This document shows positions 54,018 to 64,000 of a stretch of DNA of 64,000 nt, piece by piece. The stretch is from positions 124,001 to 188,000 of the forward strand of contig CALSFV010000103.1 of NCBI GenBank assembly GCA_943737045.1, read 5' to 3'. The position numbers and the translations under genes were made by a program. The notes beneath the pieces were generated by a model. It saw only the letters and a program-made list of their open reading frames with translations, was not told the DNA's origin and made no database searches. Positions within the stretch are counted from its first letter, which is position 1. Each line of letters starts with the position of its first letter. Source of the stretch: Parapristionchus giblindavisi (Eukaryota; Nematoda; Chromadorea; Rhabditida; Diplogasteridae).

Positions 54018-54402
54018 TTAAACATAAAATGAATTCTTTCCAATCTTTCTCGCTCTTGCAATTCGATGAGAACAAACAGGACAGATATGAAGATGATCAT
54101 TAAAGAATGGAAGATAACAAGGAAGAGGAGCACATGGCCATAGGAATAGAAGAGCCATTATTAATATTGATAGATATGCAAGTATTCCAGGTCGATGTTC
54201 TACTAATGTCTCCACTAAACCCTATAATGATATAGATAGATATGGAATAAATGAGATATCAATAACTTACTCTACATCGAGTACAAAATATAATAGAAGG
54301 ATGAATAGAGAAGTCATGAGAAGGTTTCCATTCTCCTCTATCTACTATTGATGGATCTTCTTTTCGACGGATTAAATTATTTCTCCATGTCTCCTTAATC
54401 AT
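54018..54402 (-). CDS. LITAF-domain protein (membrane-anchored zinc-binding, endo-lysosomal type)
   Basis: LITAF domains are zinc-binding modules that insert into late endosomal membranes through a hydrophobic stretch. Two exons, 54270-54402 and 54018-54223, encode MIKETWRNNLIRRKEDPSIV, then IIFCTRCRGLVETLVEHRPG (first CxxC). A hydrophobic helix ILAYLSILIMALLFLWPCAP and the closing DHLHICPVCSHRI follow, with the family signature HxCPxC, ending KNSFYV and TAA. Cysteine spacing around the hydrophobic core fits LITAF well. The protein is short, about 110 residues. Its ATG lies only 7 bases after the NR1 stop codon, which points to co-transcription. An AATAAA overlaps the stop. Confidence 0.8.
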
Positions 54403-54409
54403 TCATTCT

Positions 54410-57400
54410 CTATATATCTCTATTCAATATGAACATTACTTCAAGTGTAGCTGTTTGTAATCCAGCAAAACCTCTTCTATAAACTATCATTTGCATATTG
54501 TAACATCTTCTTTCCATTTCAATCTTTGGATTCATTCGTCTTTTCTTCATTATAGTCAACCATCTTCTACCATATCTCAAGGCTAGTTTTCTATTCAATC
54601 TAAACTTATTTGCTTTAAAATAAATAGAATGAAGTATATTATAATTACGCAGTTCGTGATCGATGTCTTCCAAATGAGACTTCAATTACTGATAGAATAG
54701 CTCCTAATGTAACAGCAAGAGTAAGAAGTACAAATAGATCTCTCATTGAACTTAATCCTAATCTATCTGGTGATTTTATTGTATCAGAGACACATTCTCC
54801 TCGAGTTCCCATTATCCATTTATGATCTAATCCTTCCATTACACCACCTTCAATCTAATCAATCAATATTCTAATCAATCAATAATTACATACTTTCAGC
54901 CATAGTAAGTAAAGCAGTAGTAATATGAGTAGTCCATGGTGATCCTTTTTGTAATGCTACTCCATATGCTGATCTACCAAATAAAGTTCCTCTTGGTCTT
55001 AATTCACATCGTCGAGATGATTCCCAATCAATTCGAATTGAATCCCATATAAATGCATCCAGATTACTGTAATTCTTATCGTTATCATATATTGCATATT
55101 TATCTCTCGCTTCTATTTCTAACATATCTATTTCTTATATACATATTTACCCAGAGAGAAGTGAATTAATAGCATCTTCAACATTTTCAACATTATGTTG
55201 TTCCATTTTCCTTGATACAGTAGAAAGTTCAACATGTCGTTTGAAGTATTGATAAACATTTGAATGAAGAACAGTACCAAATGAGAAATTGGCTGATGGA
55301 TTACGTAACTAAATCAATATATGAATAGATAATCATATTGATTCATTGAATAACCCTTGGATCAGATATTCCAGTAAGTGATTTCTCTGGTTGATCTAAT
55401 ACAAGAAATGCAGCTAGATTAGCAGTATATGAAGCAATTACAATCATACAGAATCCACACCAGACAACAGCTAATACACGGGCTGATCCACTACGAGGTG
55501 TCTCTTAAAATGAATTAGTTAGTTATTTACTCATTCAAACAACAACAAATCATTAGTTAGTTCAGCTGTGACTTTTAGATATTAAAATCCTTTTTGTTCG
55601 AAAATTGTATGGTTTTCAAGATTTTACATATTTATTGAAGATAAATGGTATCTTACTTTCAGATACTCCAGAATTAAGAAGAACTCCCCATACAAACCAC
55701 ATGGATTCTCCTAATCCAACTCTTTCTTCATTTGAGTAATCAAATATTGATCCCTCTGATGGAACCTCCAACTAATATTGATTAATACTATGAATAAAAG
55801 AACAAATATACATTATAGAATGCTTTGAATGGAGAATTGATATCTAATAAATAGATAACAAATCCAACAGCAATAACACAAATAAGAAGTGATATCCATA
55901 ATGATGATTGAAGTGGTTGAAGAAATGATTGCATTGGTGATGATCGAGGAATCTATTATCATCATATCAATATTCATTATTATATTCAAACTTACAGCTT
56001 TTTCAACAATTCTAATTCCATGATATAACCATGGTTCACTAAAATCAACAAATTGTTCTCTTTCAGGATTGATTGAAATAGCTCCAATTGCCATATCTGC
56101 TTCTTGTTTCACCTTAAACTTCATTCGATTGAATAGAATGGAATTGATATACGAACAAGTAATTGAATAGCTCCTGTAAGGTTGTATCCACTTTCAATTG
56201 AAGCTGTCACACTTCCATATGAAGATACTAAACGAAGTTCAAATGTAAATGAAGTATCCAAATGATGAGATGATCGCGCATTAGGAAGATATGGTTGAGA
56301 TAAACGATTGAGTAGATCTATTGCATATCCACTACAACAATAGTGTTGTCGAGATTGAATTGATTCTCCTATTTGATATGAACAATAATACCATTTACTA
56401 TCCTAAATATTTAGATGATATATTGATTGAATAAATGTATCAGCTTACAATAGTAATTGTTTGATATCGATTGATTCTAACTGTTTCTTGAGATAAAGTA
56501 TTACAATGATTAGGAGATGGAGATGGAATAGAATATACAAAAGGAGGATCAGATACAATCAATACTCTTAAATGACGAGGTAATGATATCTCAAATGGTC
56601 TCATTCCATCTGGCCATAATATTGATTCTTCATCTAATTCTAATTCATTTCCATTCTGATAATATCATTCATCAATATATAGATTCATATATATTATCGA
56701 TACCATTGTTCCAACTGTTTTATGTGTTCCATTAACAATATTGATTACATCATAATCGATTAATTCTCTTCGACATTCATTATCATATCTTACATTTGAA
56801 GATCGAGAAGAACAAAGAGATCTATGAAAGAATGAAATAAATGAACTTATTGAATAGATAGATGAACTTGAATATGATAGATGATTCTTCATAAGTCCAT
56901 ATATCATTCCTCTTCTCACATCCAGAAGGCGGAGTTTCTGTTCCATTCAATACATTCAATCCATTTTTCAATGTTGAAAGAGAATTACGAAAAGATTCCT
57001 CATTATCAAGATTTAATTTAGATGAAATTACACCTTGAAAAGTGCATTGATTGAACATATAATATAATATAATACCATTAGGTACATTAAATGCTTTACT
57101 AGCATCTTCATTTACTATCCATAGTTTACCAATTGTAAACAATTCAGAATTTGCAAAGATTTTCTCAGCATCTCTTTTTCTGAATTGAAGTGATGTATAA
57201 AATGAATAGATAGAATGAACATATACATAGCAAACATTAAGATAACATTAGATGTTATATCTTCAAAATGTTCATTCAATGAAACATTTAGATATTCTTC
57301 ATTAGGTTGAACAACTATTTCTTTTTGTATCTAAACAATAACTATATTATGGTATGAATAAAATGATGCAAACTAACATGTATTTTATTAGATTTAGCAT

Positions 57401-58095
57401 GAGTCATAAACCTATCTGTGAATCGTCGTCCATTTTTATCTCCATGAATTGTAATCAATGATACTTGTCTATAGTTTAATCTATTTAATAACTTTACAAA
57501 TACAGACGATTCTCCAGCAAATGAAGGAGTTGAAGTCAATAGTGATGGATATAATCTCTATACTATTCAATTGATTCAATAGGTTCCATATATTCAACCT
57601 TTTTATCCAATTGAGCTTCTCTTAATCCAATTATAATAGATGGAATACGATAAAATCCTAATGATAATGAAGCTGAAGATGCAAGACGAAGATAATTAGA
57701 TGATATTATTGATGAATAGATTATGACTGCTATTGAATTATTCAATACTTCTTCACATATTGTATCACTTATTAATTGAGAATTACTGAAATCGATAATA
57801 ATCCAATTGAAGGTATTAATGAACCTTTTATTGAAAAATCCTCCATGTATCATATTAACGTTAATTGATAGTTTGGGAAGAATAATAGGAATACTTCCAA
57901 ACTTCTCGATAAATGATCTCTGCATAAATAAAGAATAAAACAAAAGACCAAAGATCAAAGATTAAAAACCTCAATAAATCCTTTGATATTATCGAAATGA
58001 TCTCCAAATATCAGAACCGATATTGAATATTGTTGTGAAGGTGATGAAAAGTGAGTAAGAATAGATAGAATAGAAAGAAAGATTGGATATCTCAT
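54410..58095 (-). CDS. nmr-1: NMDA-type ionotropic glutamate receptor subunit NR1
   Basis: Start 58095: [16 protein letters not shown] is a signal peptide, followed by the divergent amino-terminal domain (57960-56950). The ligand-binding domain includes [20 protein letters not shown] with EPWLYHGI. The pore loop reads [15 protein letters not shown], with asparagine at the Mg/Ca-selectivity site as in NR1. The gate M3 helix [13 protein letters not shown] is exactly the NR1 type, and [11 protein letters not shown] and [11 protein letters not shown] follow. M4 is [19 protein letters not shown]. The cytoplasmic tail (RHRSRTA joined to [14 protein letters not shown]) resembles the NR1 C0 region. 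The stop is TAG at 54410-54412. An intron near 57943-57963 carries TTTGATC units. The receptor needs an NR2 partner, not present here. Confidence 0.93.
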
Positions 58096-59257
58096 TGAAT
58101 GCAAATGATTGAGTCTTCTATTTGGAATGATAGAAAATGAGTAAAAGATGTATTGAAAAGAAGAGAAGAAGAAGATGAAGAAGAGAATGAGGATAAGAAG
58201 TAAAGAGAAGAGAAGTAGATTGCCTTTTAGACTATGAGAAGAAGAATAAAGAGGAGAAGGAATAAGATCCAACACTCTTAGACATTACAAGATGAACACT
58301 CAAACTGATGAGGATCTTTCATTCATTATTCTCTTTTTATTATTATTTTAAAGTGCAGACATTCATTTCTAGTTTTGCTAATTATTTATTTATTTTCTGA
58401 TAACAAAAGTAAGTAAAAACGTGAGGCGTACCACATATAGACCGCACAGGGGCGCATAATTTTTTCACCGAAGCATGAATTTTAAAATAAATCAATAGAT
58501 TCGGTCTTACTCGTATATTGCATGTTCCTAATTCTATTAATCAAATCAATCGATATGTTATTGTGTTTTGTTCATTTTAATAGATTACCATTTGCATTGA
58601 CTTACCCTATGTGTACTATTTTTAATTCCTTAAAGGGATAATAACGCCTTTGAATTTTGAAGATTTCAGGCTATTACCCTATGTTGTGAAACACAAATCA
58701 CACTGCTCCGAAAATACAGTAGGTTTTGACATTTTCTGCACTTAATTTTAGACTTTTCTTATTTCATTACAATCTTTCATTTGTACATTGTTTCTCTAGT
58801 TTGTAATGTGGTTGAAAATTTGCTATACAAAAGCTACAGTGCATCCATACTTATTTGTGATTTGTGCTTTAATTACTTATCAGCAACAATGGAACATTTG
58901 TCCCAGGATATGTAGTCGTAAAAATACTTGACATCACTGTAATTCAGGATAGAGATTTGAGAATCGAAAGATATTTATCTTTTATCCTTATCCTGGTTGA
59001 CCCATTCACGTGCTCTCAAAGTTCTTACACAGAGAGCCATATACAGCACAGCCCGTTCGAGTTTTGTAGATATACTGGAAAGGTATACTGTATTATTGCG
59101 AATCGATGACGGTTGAAAATTTACAGTAATCATCATTTCCAGTGTGATTTGCCTTTTAATTGTTTTTTCTCATTAGTAAATATTCTGTTTCATTTTCTTT
59201 AGTCATTAAAAGAGCTTTTTATCACAGAAATTCATGATTAAAACGCGGTCTCTGTAA
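58096..59257. other. Intergenic region upstream of NR1, no gene seen
   Basis: About 1.2 kb of A/T-rich DNA. It should contain the NR1 promoter. No ORF, RNA gene or clear repeat was recognised. Confidence 0.5.
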
Positions 59258-59845
59258 GAACGTCGGAGGGGGTGGCACAGTATTTTCAAAATGGTCCGAT
59301 TTCGCTCAAACTTTCAGGGCAGAGTGCCTGGGGGTGGGATACACTTCAGCCAAAAAATTGGACCCGTAGGTTGATCTTTGATCTTTGATCTTCGCAATTT
59401 TCAACGTAATGCTCATGCTATATACCATTCGATAGAGCGTGAAAAGTTGTGTCAGGATCCAAATTTTCGAAGGTGTTTGTGCTCTGGTATTCGAGAAACA
59501 GAAGAAAATGTCGAAAAAAAGGGTGATCTCTATTTTCAAAAAATATTTTCGCCATGTTCCAATGCCGGCCGGCCCCTAGAAATTACGTTGTATATGCAAA
59601 ATTGTATGGAGAATCCGATAAAAATAGTCTCCAGTCTGTCCGACATGCCAGCCATGCACTTTTTCGCGAAAAACTAGCGTTAGCTAGCGTTCGCGTTAGC
59701 TAAGTTAGCAACCCGGGTTCGAGTCCGCCTCCCGACATCAAATTTTTGCAACTTTTTTTCGACCACTAATTGAGCTCAATTCAACAAAATTTCATAATTC
59801 ATGTGTTTTCTCAGTGGTCTGACAATTGCTTGACCATTTTTAAGT
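59258..59845. mobile_element. B-box repeat, related to the 9-11 kb palindrome
   Basis: The left part (59258-59360) matches 11110-11300 in reverse, and ATACCATTCGATAGAG with AGGATCCAAATT matches the region around 11095. A perfect B-box GGTTCGAGTCC at 59716-59726 is followed by TTTTTGCAACTTTTTTTCG, the same tail as at 9570. A TTTGATC array lies at 59372-59393. The family looks tRNA-derived at its 3' part; autonomous partners are not visible. Confidence 0.65.
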
Positions 59846-59885
59846 GATTTCATGTTTACACTTGAGCTGCAGACAGATGCTGAGA

Positions 59886-60010
59886 CAGAGACAGAGGGAG
59901 AGACTTCAGGACAGAGGGAGAGACTTCAGGACAGAGGGAGAGACTTCAGGACAGAGGGAGAGACTTCAGGACAGAGGGAGAGACTTCATTACAGAGGGAG
60001 AGACTTCTGG
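59886..60010 (+). repeat. 20-base tandem repeat, about six units
   Basis: Unit ACAGAGGGAGAGACTTCAGG, the last units diverged. It lies just before a GC-richer open stretch. Confidence 0.9.
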
Positions 60011-60272
60011 AGGAGGGAGAGCGCACCATGGATTCATCCCGGAGTCCCTTCCTCCTGACAATGGACGACTTGCCATTGGTGCACCTGACCAGCGAGCAGC
60101 AGTAACGGCGGAGGCGGAGAAACACGGAATACTGCCCAAGTATGCGCCCACTCACTCTGTACAATTTGCCATCTCCCCTTTTGAAGAGCAAGAGATCGAC
60201 AACAATCATCCAAAGACTGTATATGTGGCAGGTCCATCTCGTGCTTACAAAATGAAGGCTAATAATCAATAA
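60011..60272 (+). other. Open, GC-richer stretch of unknown origin
   Basis: The frame through PESLPPDNGRLAIGAPDQRA, EKHGILPKYAPTHSVQFAI and DNNHPKTVYVAGPSRAYKMK has protein-like composition and ends at TAA 60270. It has no start of its own other than through the tandem repeat, and I know no match. It may be a fragment of a gene or transposon protein. Confidence 0.3.
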
Positions 60273-60512
60273 TCACGTTGAATGGTCCACATTATCAGCT
60301 GTGGATTTCAGGGGGCGATCTTTTTGCCAACGATCATCTGCACAACGGATCATAAATCGTTTGGGATTTGGCGTATGACAACAAAAGTTGTATCATTGCT
60401 ATCAGTGGACGTGTACGGTATTGGGCTACCGTAACCGTCAGGAATCGCGAACTGATTTTTTTAAAGTCGACCCATGATGATGACCCGAGATCAAATACTA
60501 GTTGCAATTATT

Positions 60513-61260
60513 AGGTTGAGTCATAAGTCTTGTCGCATTTTGGAGGGGTATGTTTGTGCCATCACTGCTCATTCGTACGTTATCAATTACCCCGTCCGTT
60601 CTGGCACTAAATAAGTCACTACTACTACTCTTTGAGCGTACTAGTGAATTGTGCCTACGTCGAGTCTTGTAGCTGAAACGCCTCTTCAATTCGTTCCCAG
60701 TTTTGTGCACATGTGACACGTCATGTCGTTTTCTTCCTATTCTTGCTCAAACATCACGATGTCCACATCCGTATGGCGGTAGTATACAACACTAAGGCCC
60801 CTAGTACGCACACTGTGCAACATTGGTTCAAACGCTTCGAAGAAGGGAGTACAGCGTCAAAGGTCCGGACGGCCCCCGAGCTGGACTTGGACGTGCTGGA
60901 GCATCGCGTCAAAGCGGACCCCTATGCTACCACACGTGATATGGCGACGATTCTTAGGGTAAGCCAACCCACCATCGTTGGTTGAATACAGGATCTTGGG
61001 AAGGTCCAGAATTTGGGTCGATGGTTACCCCTCCGACTGTCGGACAAGCAGAAGTGAAACCGTGCGGACCCGTGTCTGAATCTAATTTCGTACGCTCGCA
61101 CAACGGCTTGGATCGACGGGATCATGACTGGAGATGAAAAGTGGATCCCTTACGACAACGTAGTCCTCCGGGCTCAGTGGATCGATCGAGATGAGCAGCG
61201 CAATTTCATCGCAAAATCCGAACTTCACCAGAAAAAGATCATGAGTAGTATAGTTCTGGC
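60513..61260 (+). pseudogene. Broken mariner-type (Tc1/mariner) transposase
   Basis: The left end TTAGGTTGAGTCATAAGTC after TA is a mariner terminal repeat. The coding part starts near 60740 (HHDVHIRMAVVYNTKAPS), then TVQHWFKRFEEGSTASK, DPYATTRDMATILRVSQPTI, LQDLGKVQNLGRW and GIMTGDEKWIPYDN, which carries the second catalytic Asp region, then AQWIDRDEQ and LHQKKIMSSIV. A stop interrupts the frame after SDKQK (61055), other frame breaks are needed, and the region after IVLAR, with the last catalytic Asp and the right terminal repeat, is replaced by a T-rich GTTTTTTGTTTG tract. It is not functional. Confidence 0.85.
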
Positions 61261-61832
61261 TCGATAACATAAAAAACAGCTGTCTATAGGATGTTTTTTT
61301 GAGATGTTTTTTTGAGATGTTTTTTGTTTGTTTTTTAAGTTGTTTTTTGTTTGTTTTTGAGATGTTTTTTAAGTTGATTTTTTTTTGTTTACTTTATCGA
61401 TTTTTTGTAGATCAATCAAAATGATAATAATGATTGACAACTCTTATCAGCCAATCAATAAAATCACTCTAATCAAGTACTACAATAATCAACAGTAATA
61501 AACAATAATAAACAGTAATAAACAGTAATCAATAATATAGTAATCAAGTTGAAAAAAATCATCACATTATCGATTTTTTGTAGATCAATGATTCATATTA
61601 TCGATCATTTGAAGATCAAAAAACAATGGAAATCATCACTACAGTAATCAACAAAGACTTACCAGACAGACGCAGCCGCACGGTCGACTAATGAAGCTAT
61701 AGACTGATCTACCTAGGGGCGGAGCCTCCTCCCATATAATGAAACTCCTCCCCTTCGCTGCGCTCGGAATCGCTCGGAACCACTTTGCATCTCTATACCC
61801 TCTTGCTTTTACATTATCTCTCTGCCTAGTAT

Positions 61833-61836
<4 letters not shown>

Positions 61837-61930
<94 letters not shown>

Positions 61931-61934
61931 GAGA
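61837..61934. repeat. (GA)n microsatellite
   Basis: About 45 GA units with one GG interruption, followed by a degraded GA stretch to about 61972. The surrounding 61261-62284 contains no convincing gene; 61490-61530 has short AATAATAAACAGT repeats. Confidence 0.95.
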
Positions 61935-62284
61935 CCAAGAGATAGGTAGTTGAGAGAGAGAGAGAGGGAGAGAGGATATCCATTACACGTCTGCTTGATT
62001 ATGAAGGGATGGGCAATATGACCCCTACACCTGACACCTCTAGATAGCTAGAAAGAGACAGATATACCGTAATCTCCAATTACTCCAGTTACCAGTCATA
62101 ACGAATTGTATACATTATAGTATATAATATTTATATACTGAAGCTAAAGGGTGAATGATGGAGAGATAGGTGTCAAGAGGTACGGAGAGGTACCAATATA
62201 AACGAAGGCCTGGACATCATCATTCCAAACTCTCTTACTATATTTGGAGTTATTGTATGTAGGATTTTACGTAACTGAGAGAAT

Positions 62285-62374
62285 AATCATTCAAGATTGG
62301 TTATTGTATATTATTTAACTATGTTTCAAAATCGACACTATTTGTTATACATTTTTCTTCTTATCATATTTTCT
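62285..62374. repeat. 90-base direct repeat, copy 1
   Basis: Matches 63500-63590 in the same orientation at about 85 percent by eye (shared TATTATTTAAC, ATGTTT, AAAATCGACACT and TTATCATATTT). The two copies bracket the small minus-strand gene at 62772-63306. Confidence 0.8.
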
Positions 62375-62771
62375 AACCGAGAGGCATTTTCAAAATCACA
62401 AAATGATGAGTAGAAATTGGAGAATAATGCATTCAAATTTTGGATCATCTAAAAGATAACTTTGTATAAACTGTGGTATATTTTTTCACTTGCGACTATA
62501 TGTTTGATATGTGATTATATAGTGAAATAAACCTGTTGGTTATATATACTCTCTGTTGTATAGCTATACGTAAGAAAATGATATTGAGAACACACACTAT
62601 GTATGTGTGAGTGTATGATTACCATGAATAAAAATATGAATGAAAGGCATTTATGTATACAGTTAGTACAACAAGATGATTACAGAGGTCGGGAACAATA
62701 CTAATTACGATCGAGTTTTTTTATAAATTGAGAAAAAAGAAATAACGATATTGTTATTTAATTTATAGGGG

Positions 62772-63306
62772 TTATACAGTTGAAGTAGAAGTGGTTGGTT
62801 GGTCATTTAAACCGATTGCCCTATTAGGGAACTGAGGAAAGGTCATAAGAGTAAATAATAACGTGGAATCTAAGGATATACTACTGCCGCTTTGCATAAA
62901 GCTTAACATATGTTTTAAAAATAGATAACCGGGTGAAGTTTGACCGAATTTAAAATGAATAAAAAAATTTTTTCCAGGGAAGGAAAGATCAGAATTATTT
63001 ATACTAAGGGTTATGAATGTCATATCCGCATGGTCGGGTATGTGTTGGAATAGCCTATTTATGGCGTCATCCACGGCTAAGGGGAATATGTCTGAAGGTA
63101 TCTTATCAGTGTTGAGGGTGAACATGGCCCGAACCATGTACGCGCCACAGCCCCTGGAGCTCGGGGTAATGTCGTCGAGCCGATACTCTTCACAGAGATC
63201 TAAAGAGAATACGAAGAGGTGAGAATGAGATCATGTTATAGATACCTGGATCGGTCTCATACATTGCCGGTGAAGGGGCTGGCATGGATTGCGATGGGGT
63301 AGACAT
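62772..63306 (-). CDS. Small spliced gene of unknown family, GC-richer than its surroundings
   Basis: Exon 1 63247-63306 (MSTPSQSMPAPSPAMYETDP), a 46-base intron, exon 2 62772-63199 starting LCEEYRLDDITPSSRG; TAA at 62772-62774. About 162 residues. Exon 2 shows strong protein character: GCGAYMVRAMFTLNTDKIPS, DDAINRLFQHIPDHADMTFI, FPGKNFFIHFKFG, YLFLKHMLSFMQSGSSIS and LMTFPQFPNRAIGLND. No transmembrane helix, signal peptide or known motif is seen. Its base composition differs from the A/T-rich flanks, and it sits between 90-base direct repeats beside mariner debris. It could belong to a mobile element; that is inference. Confidence 0.6.
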
Positions 63307-63499
63307 GCTTACACTGATTAATATAGTAGATATACCAAACGGATCACGACTACTGGTGCGAAGGTGGGCTCTTGCGGTAGGATTGGATGGGCGGGGCTTG
63401 ACCTTATTGATGACGGACTAGTGACAGTCCAGTTATCCAGTCTTACCGAGACCCTTCACATCGTCTGACCTCTATCCTAACATGGCTGGATTGTACCAT

Positions 63500-63590
63500 A
63501 ATCATTGAAGATTCGTTATCGTGCATTATTTAACCATGTTTTAAAATCGACACTCTTTGATATAAATTTTTCTTTCTTATCATATTTCCT
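63500..63590. repeat. 90-base direct repeat, copy 2
   Basis: Second copy of the 62285-62374 repeat. It ends about 70 bases before the start codon of the right-edge gene, so it might act as an upstream element. Confidence 0.8.
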
Positions 63591-63657
63591 ACGTTTGTAT
63601 GTTGTCATTTTTTTCCATTAAGTAGTCATAAAGACGATTATATTCAACGGCAAGAAA

Positions 63658-63836
63658 ATGCGTGTAGGACTAGGACGTGGGTAAGTTGTTTTTGTTTGTT
63701 AGTAATATATTATGAATAAAATAGGTTCAAGAATTAATAATTAATTATTTGCAGGAAATGCATGGAGCTGTTGAAGAAATATTATTTCCCTAGGGAGGAT
63801 AACAAAGTGAGTTACAATGTGAGATTATATAGATGA

Positions 63837-63867
<31 letters not shown>

Positions 63868-64000
63868 TTAGATGAAGCAGAAATTAATAACCGAATACTT
63901 CACCAAGGCCGATCGAAAGAAGAAAGTAGATTTAGAGGTTATAACTCTAGATATTAAGAAAGAAGAAGAAGATTCTATAGAAATAATAGACCTTTGTGAT
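63658..64000 (+). CDS. 5' part of an unknown gene with a PIP-box and a SUMO-interaction-like motif (continues past the right edge)
   Basis: Exons: 63658-63680 (MRVGLGRG with the next base), 63755-63807 (KCMELLKKYYFPREDNK) and 63872 onward (MKQKLITEYFTKADRKKK). Phases join in frame. QKLITEYF is an exact PCNA-interacting PIP-box (Q-x2-I-x2-Y-F) followed by basic residues. About 30 residues later EEEDSIEIIDLCD is a hydrophobic core with acidic flank like a SUMO-interaction motif. The two together are known in PCNA-SUMO readers. The true start could be inside the third exon (MKQKL). What the rest of the protein does cannot be seen. Confidence 0.6.

Noticed and set aside
60713..60985. An active mariner transposase
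   Set aside because: A stop, frame breaks and the loss of the C-terminal catalytic part and right terminal repeat show it is a remnant.

Overview
The window is nuclear DNA of a nematode. It is AT-rich, and most genes are cut into many small exons by introns of about 40-60 bases. Several start codons sit directly behind a splice-acceptor-like TTNCAG, as expected for spliced-leader trans-splicing. The nematode character is supported by an EFF-1/AFF-1-like cell fusogen, a class 2 secreted lipase of the worm type, a ShKT-domain protein, a UDP-glucuronosyltransferase and a PDH E1-alpha with the worm form of its regulatory loop. I cannot name the genus. All gene models below were spliced by eye, so outer limits are firmer than every internal boundary.

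Layout, left to right. A TRAIP-like RING ubiquitin ligase runs off the left edge (minus). A probable mitochondrial complex I accessory subunit of the NDUFA11/Tim17 type (minus) is divergent to the U-box ubiquitin ligase ufd-2/UBE4B (plus, with a 3 kb transposon-filled intron). Then come pyruvate dehydrogenase E1-alpha (plus), a ShKT-domain secreted protein (plus), a class 2 lipase (plus), and a convergent UDP-glucuronosyltransferase (minus). Next are an ILKAP-like PP2C phosphatase (plus), an unrecognised secreted or GPI-anchored protein (plus), Dishevelled with DIX, PDZ and DEP domains (plus), and the EFF-1/AFF-1-like fusogen (plus). A large unrecognised minus-strand gene follows, holding a 2.5 kb GGGAGA-type minisatellite. 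After it come a LITAF-domain gene and the NMDA receptor subunit NR1 (both minus, only 7 bases apart). The last 5 kb hold repeats, a broken mariner, a small spliced gene of unknown family, and the start of a gene with a PIP-box and a SUMO-interaction-like motif.

The most notable discovery is inside the PDH E1-alpha gene. One intron carries a 1.96 kb element with perfect 22-base terminal inverted repeats, and inside it on the opposite strand lies a spliced but frameshifted copy of PCNA. This looks like a host replication gene captured by a DNA transposon and now decaying. A second unexplained signal is a TTTGATC heptamer array that recurs in introns of at least five genes on both strands, always with TTTGATC on the sense strand; one intron is made of almost nothing else.

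The accessory content is rich: two hAT-type non-autonomous families with exact 8-base target duplications, a PIF/Harbinger-like foldback, a 0.7 kb-arm palindrome carrying perfect tRNA B-boxes, a Mariner remnant, several hairpin MITEs, and long ATT, TA, GA and CCCTCT arrays.
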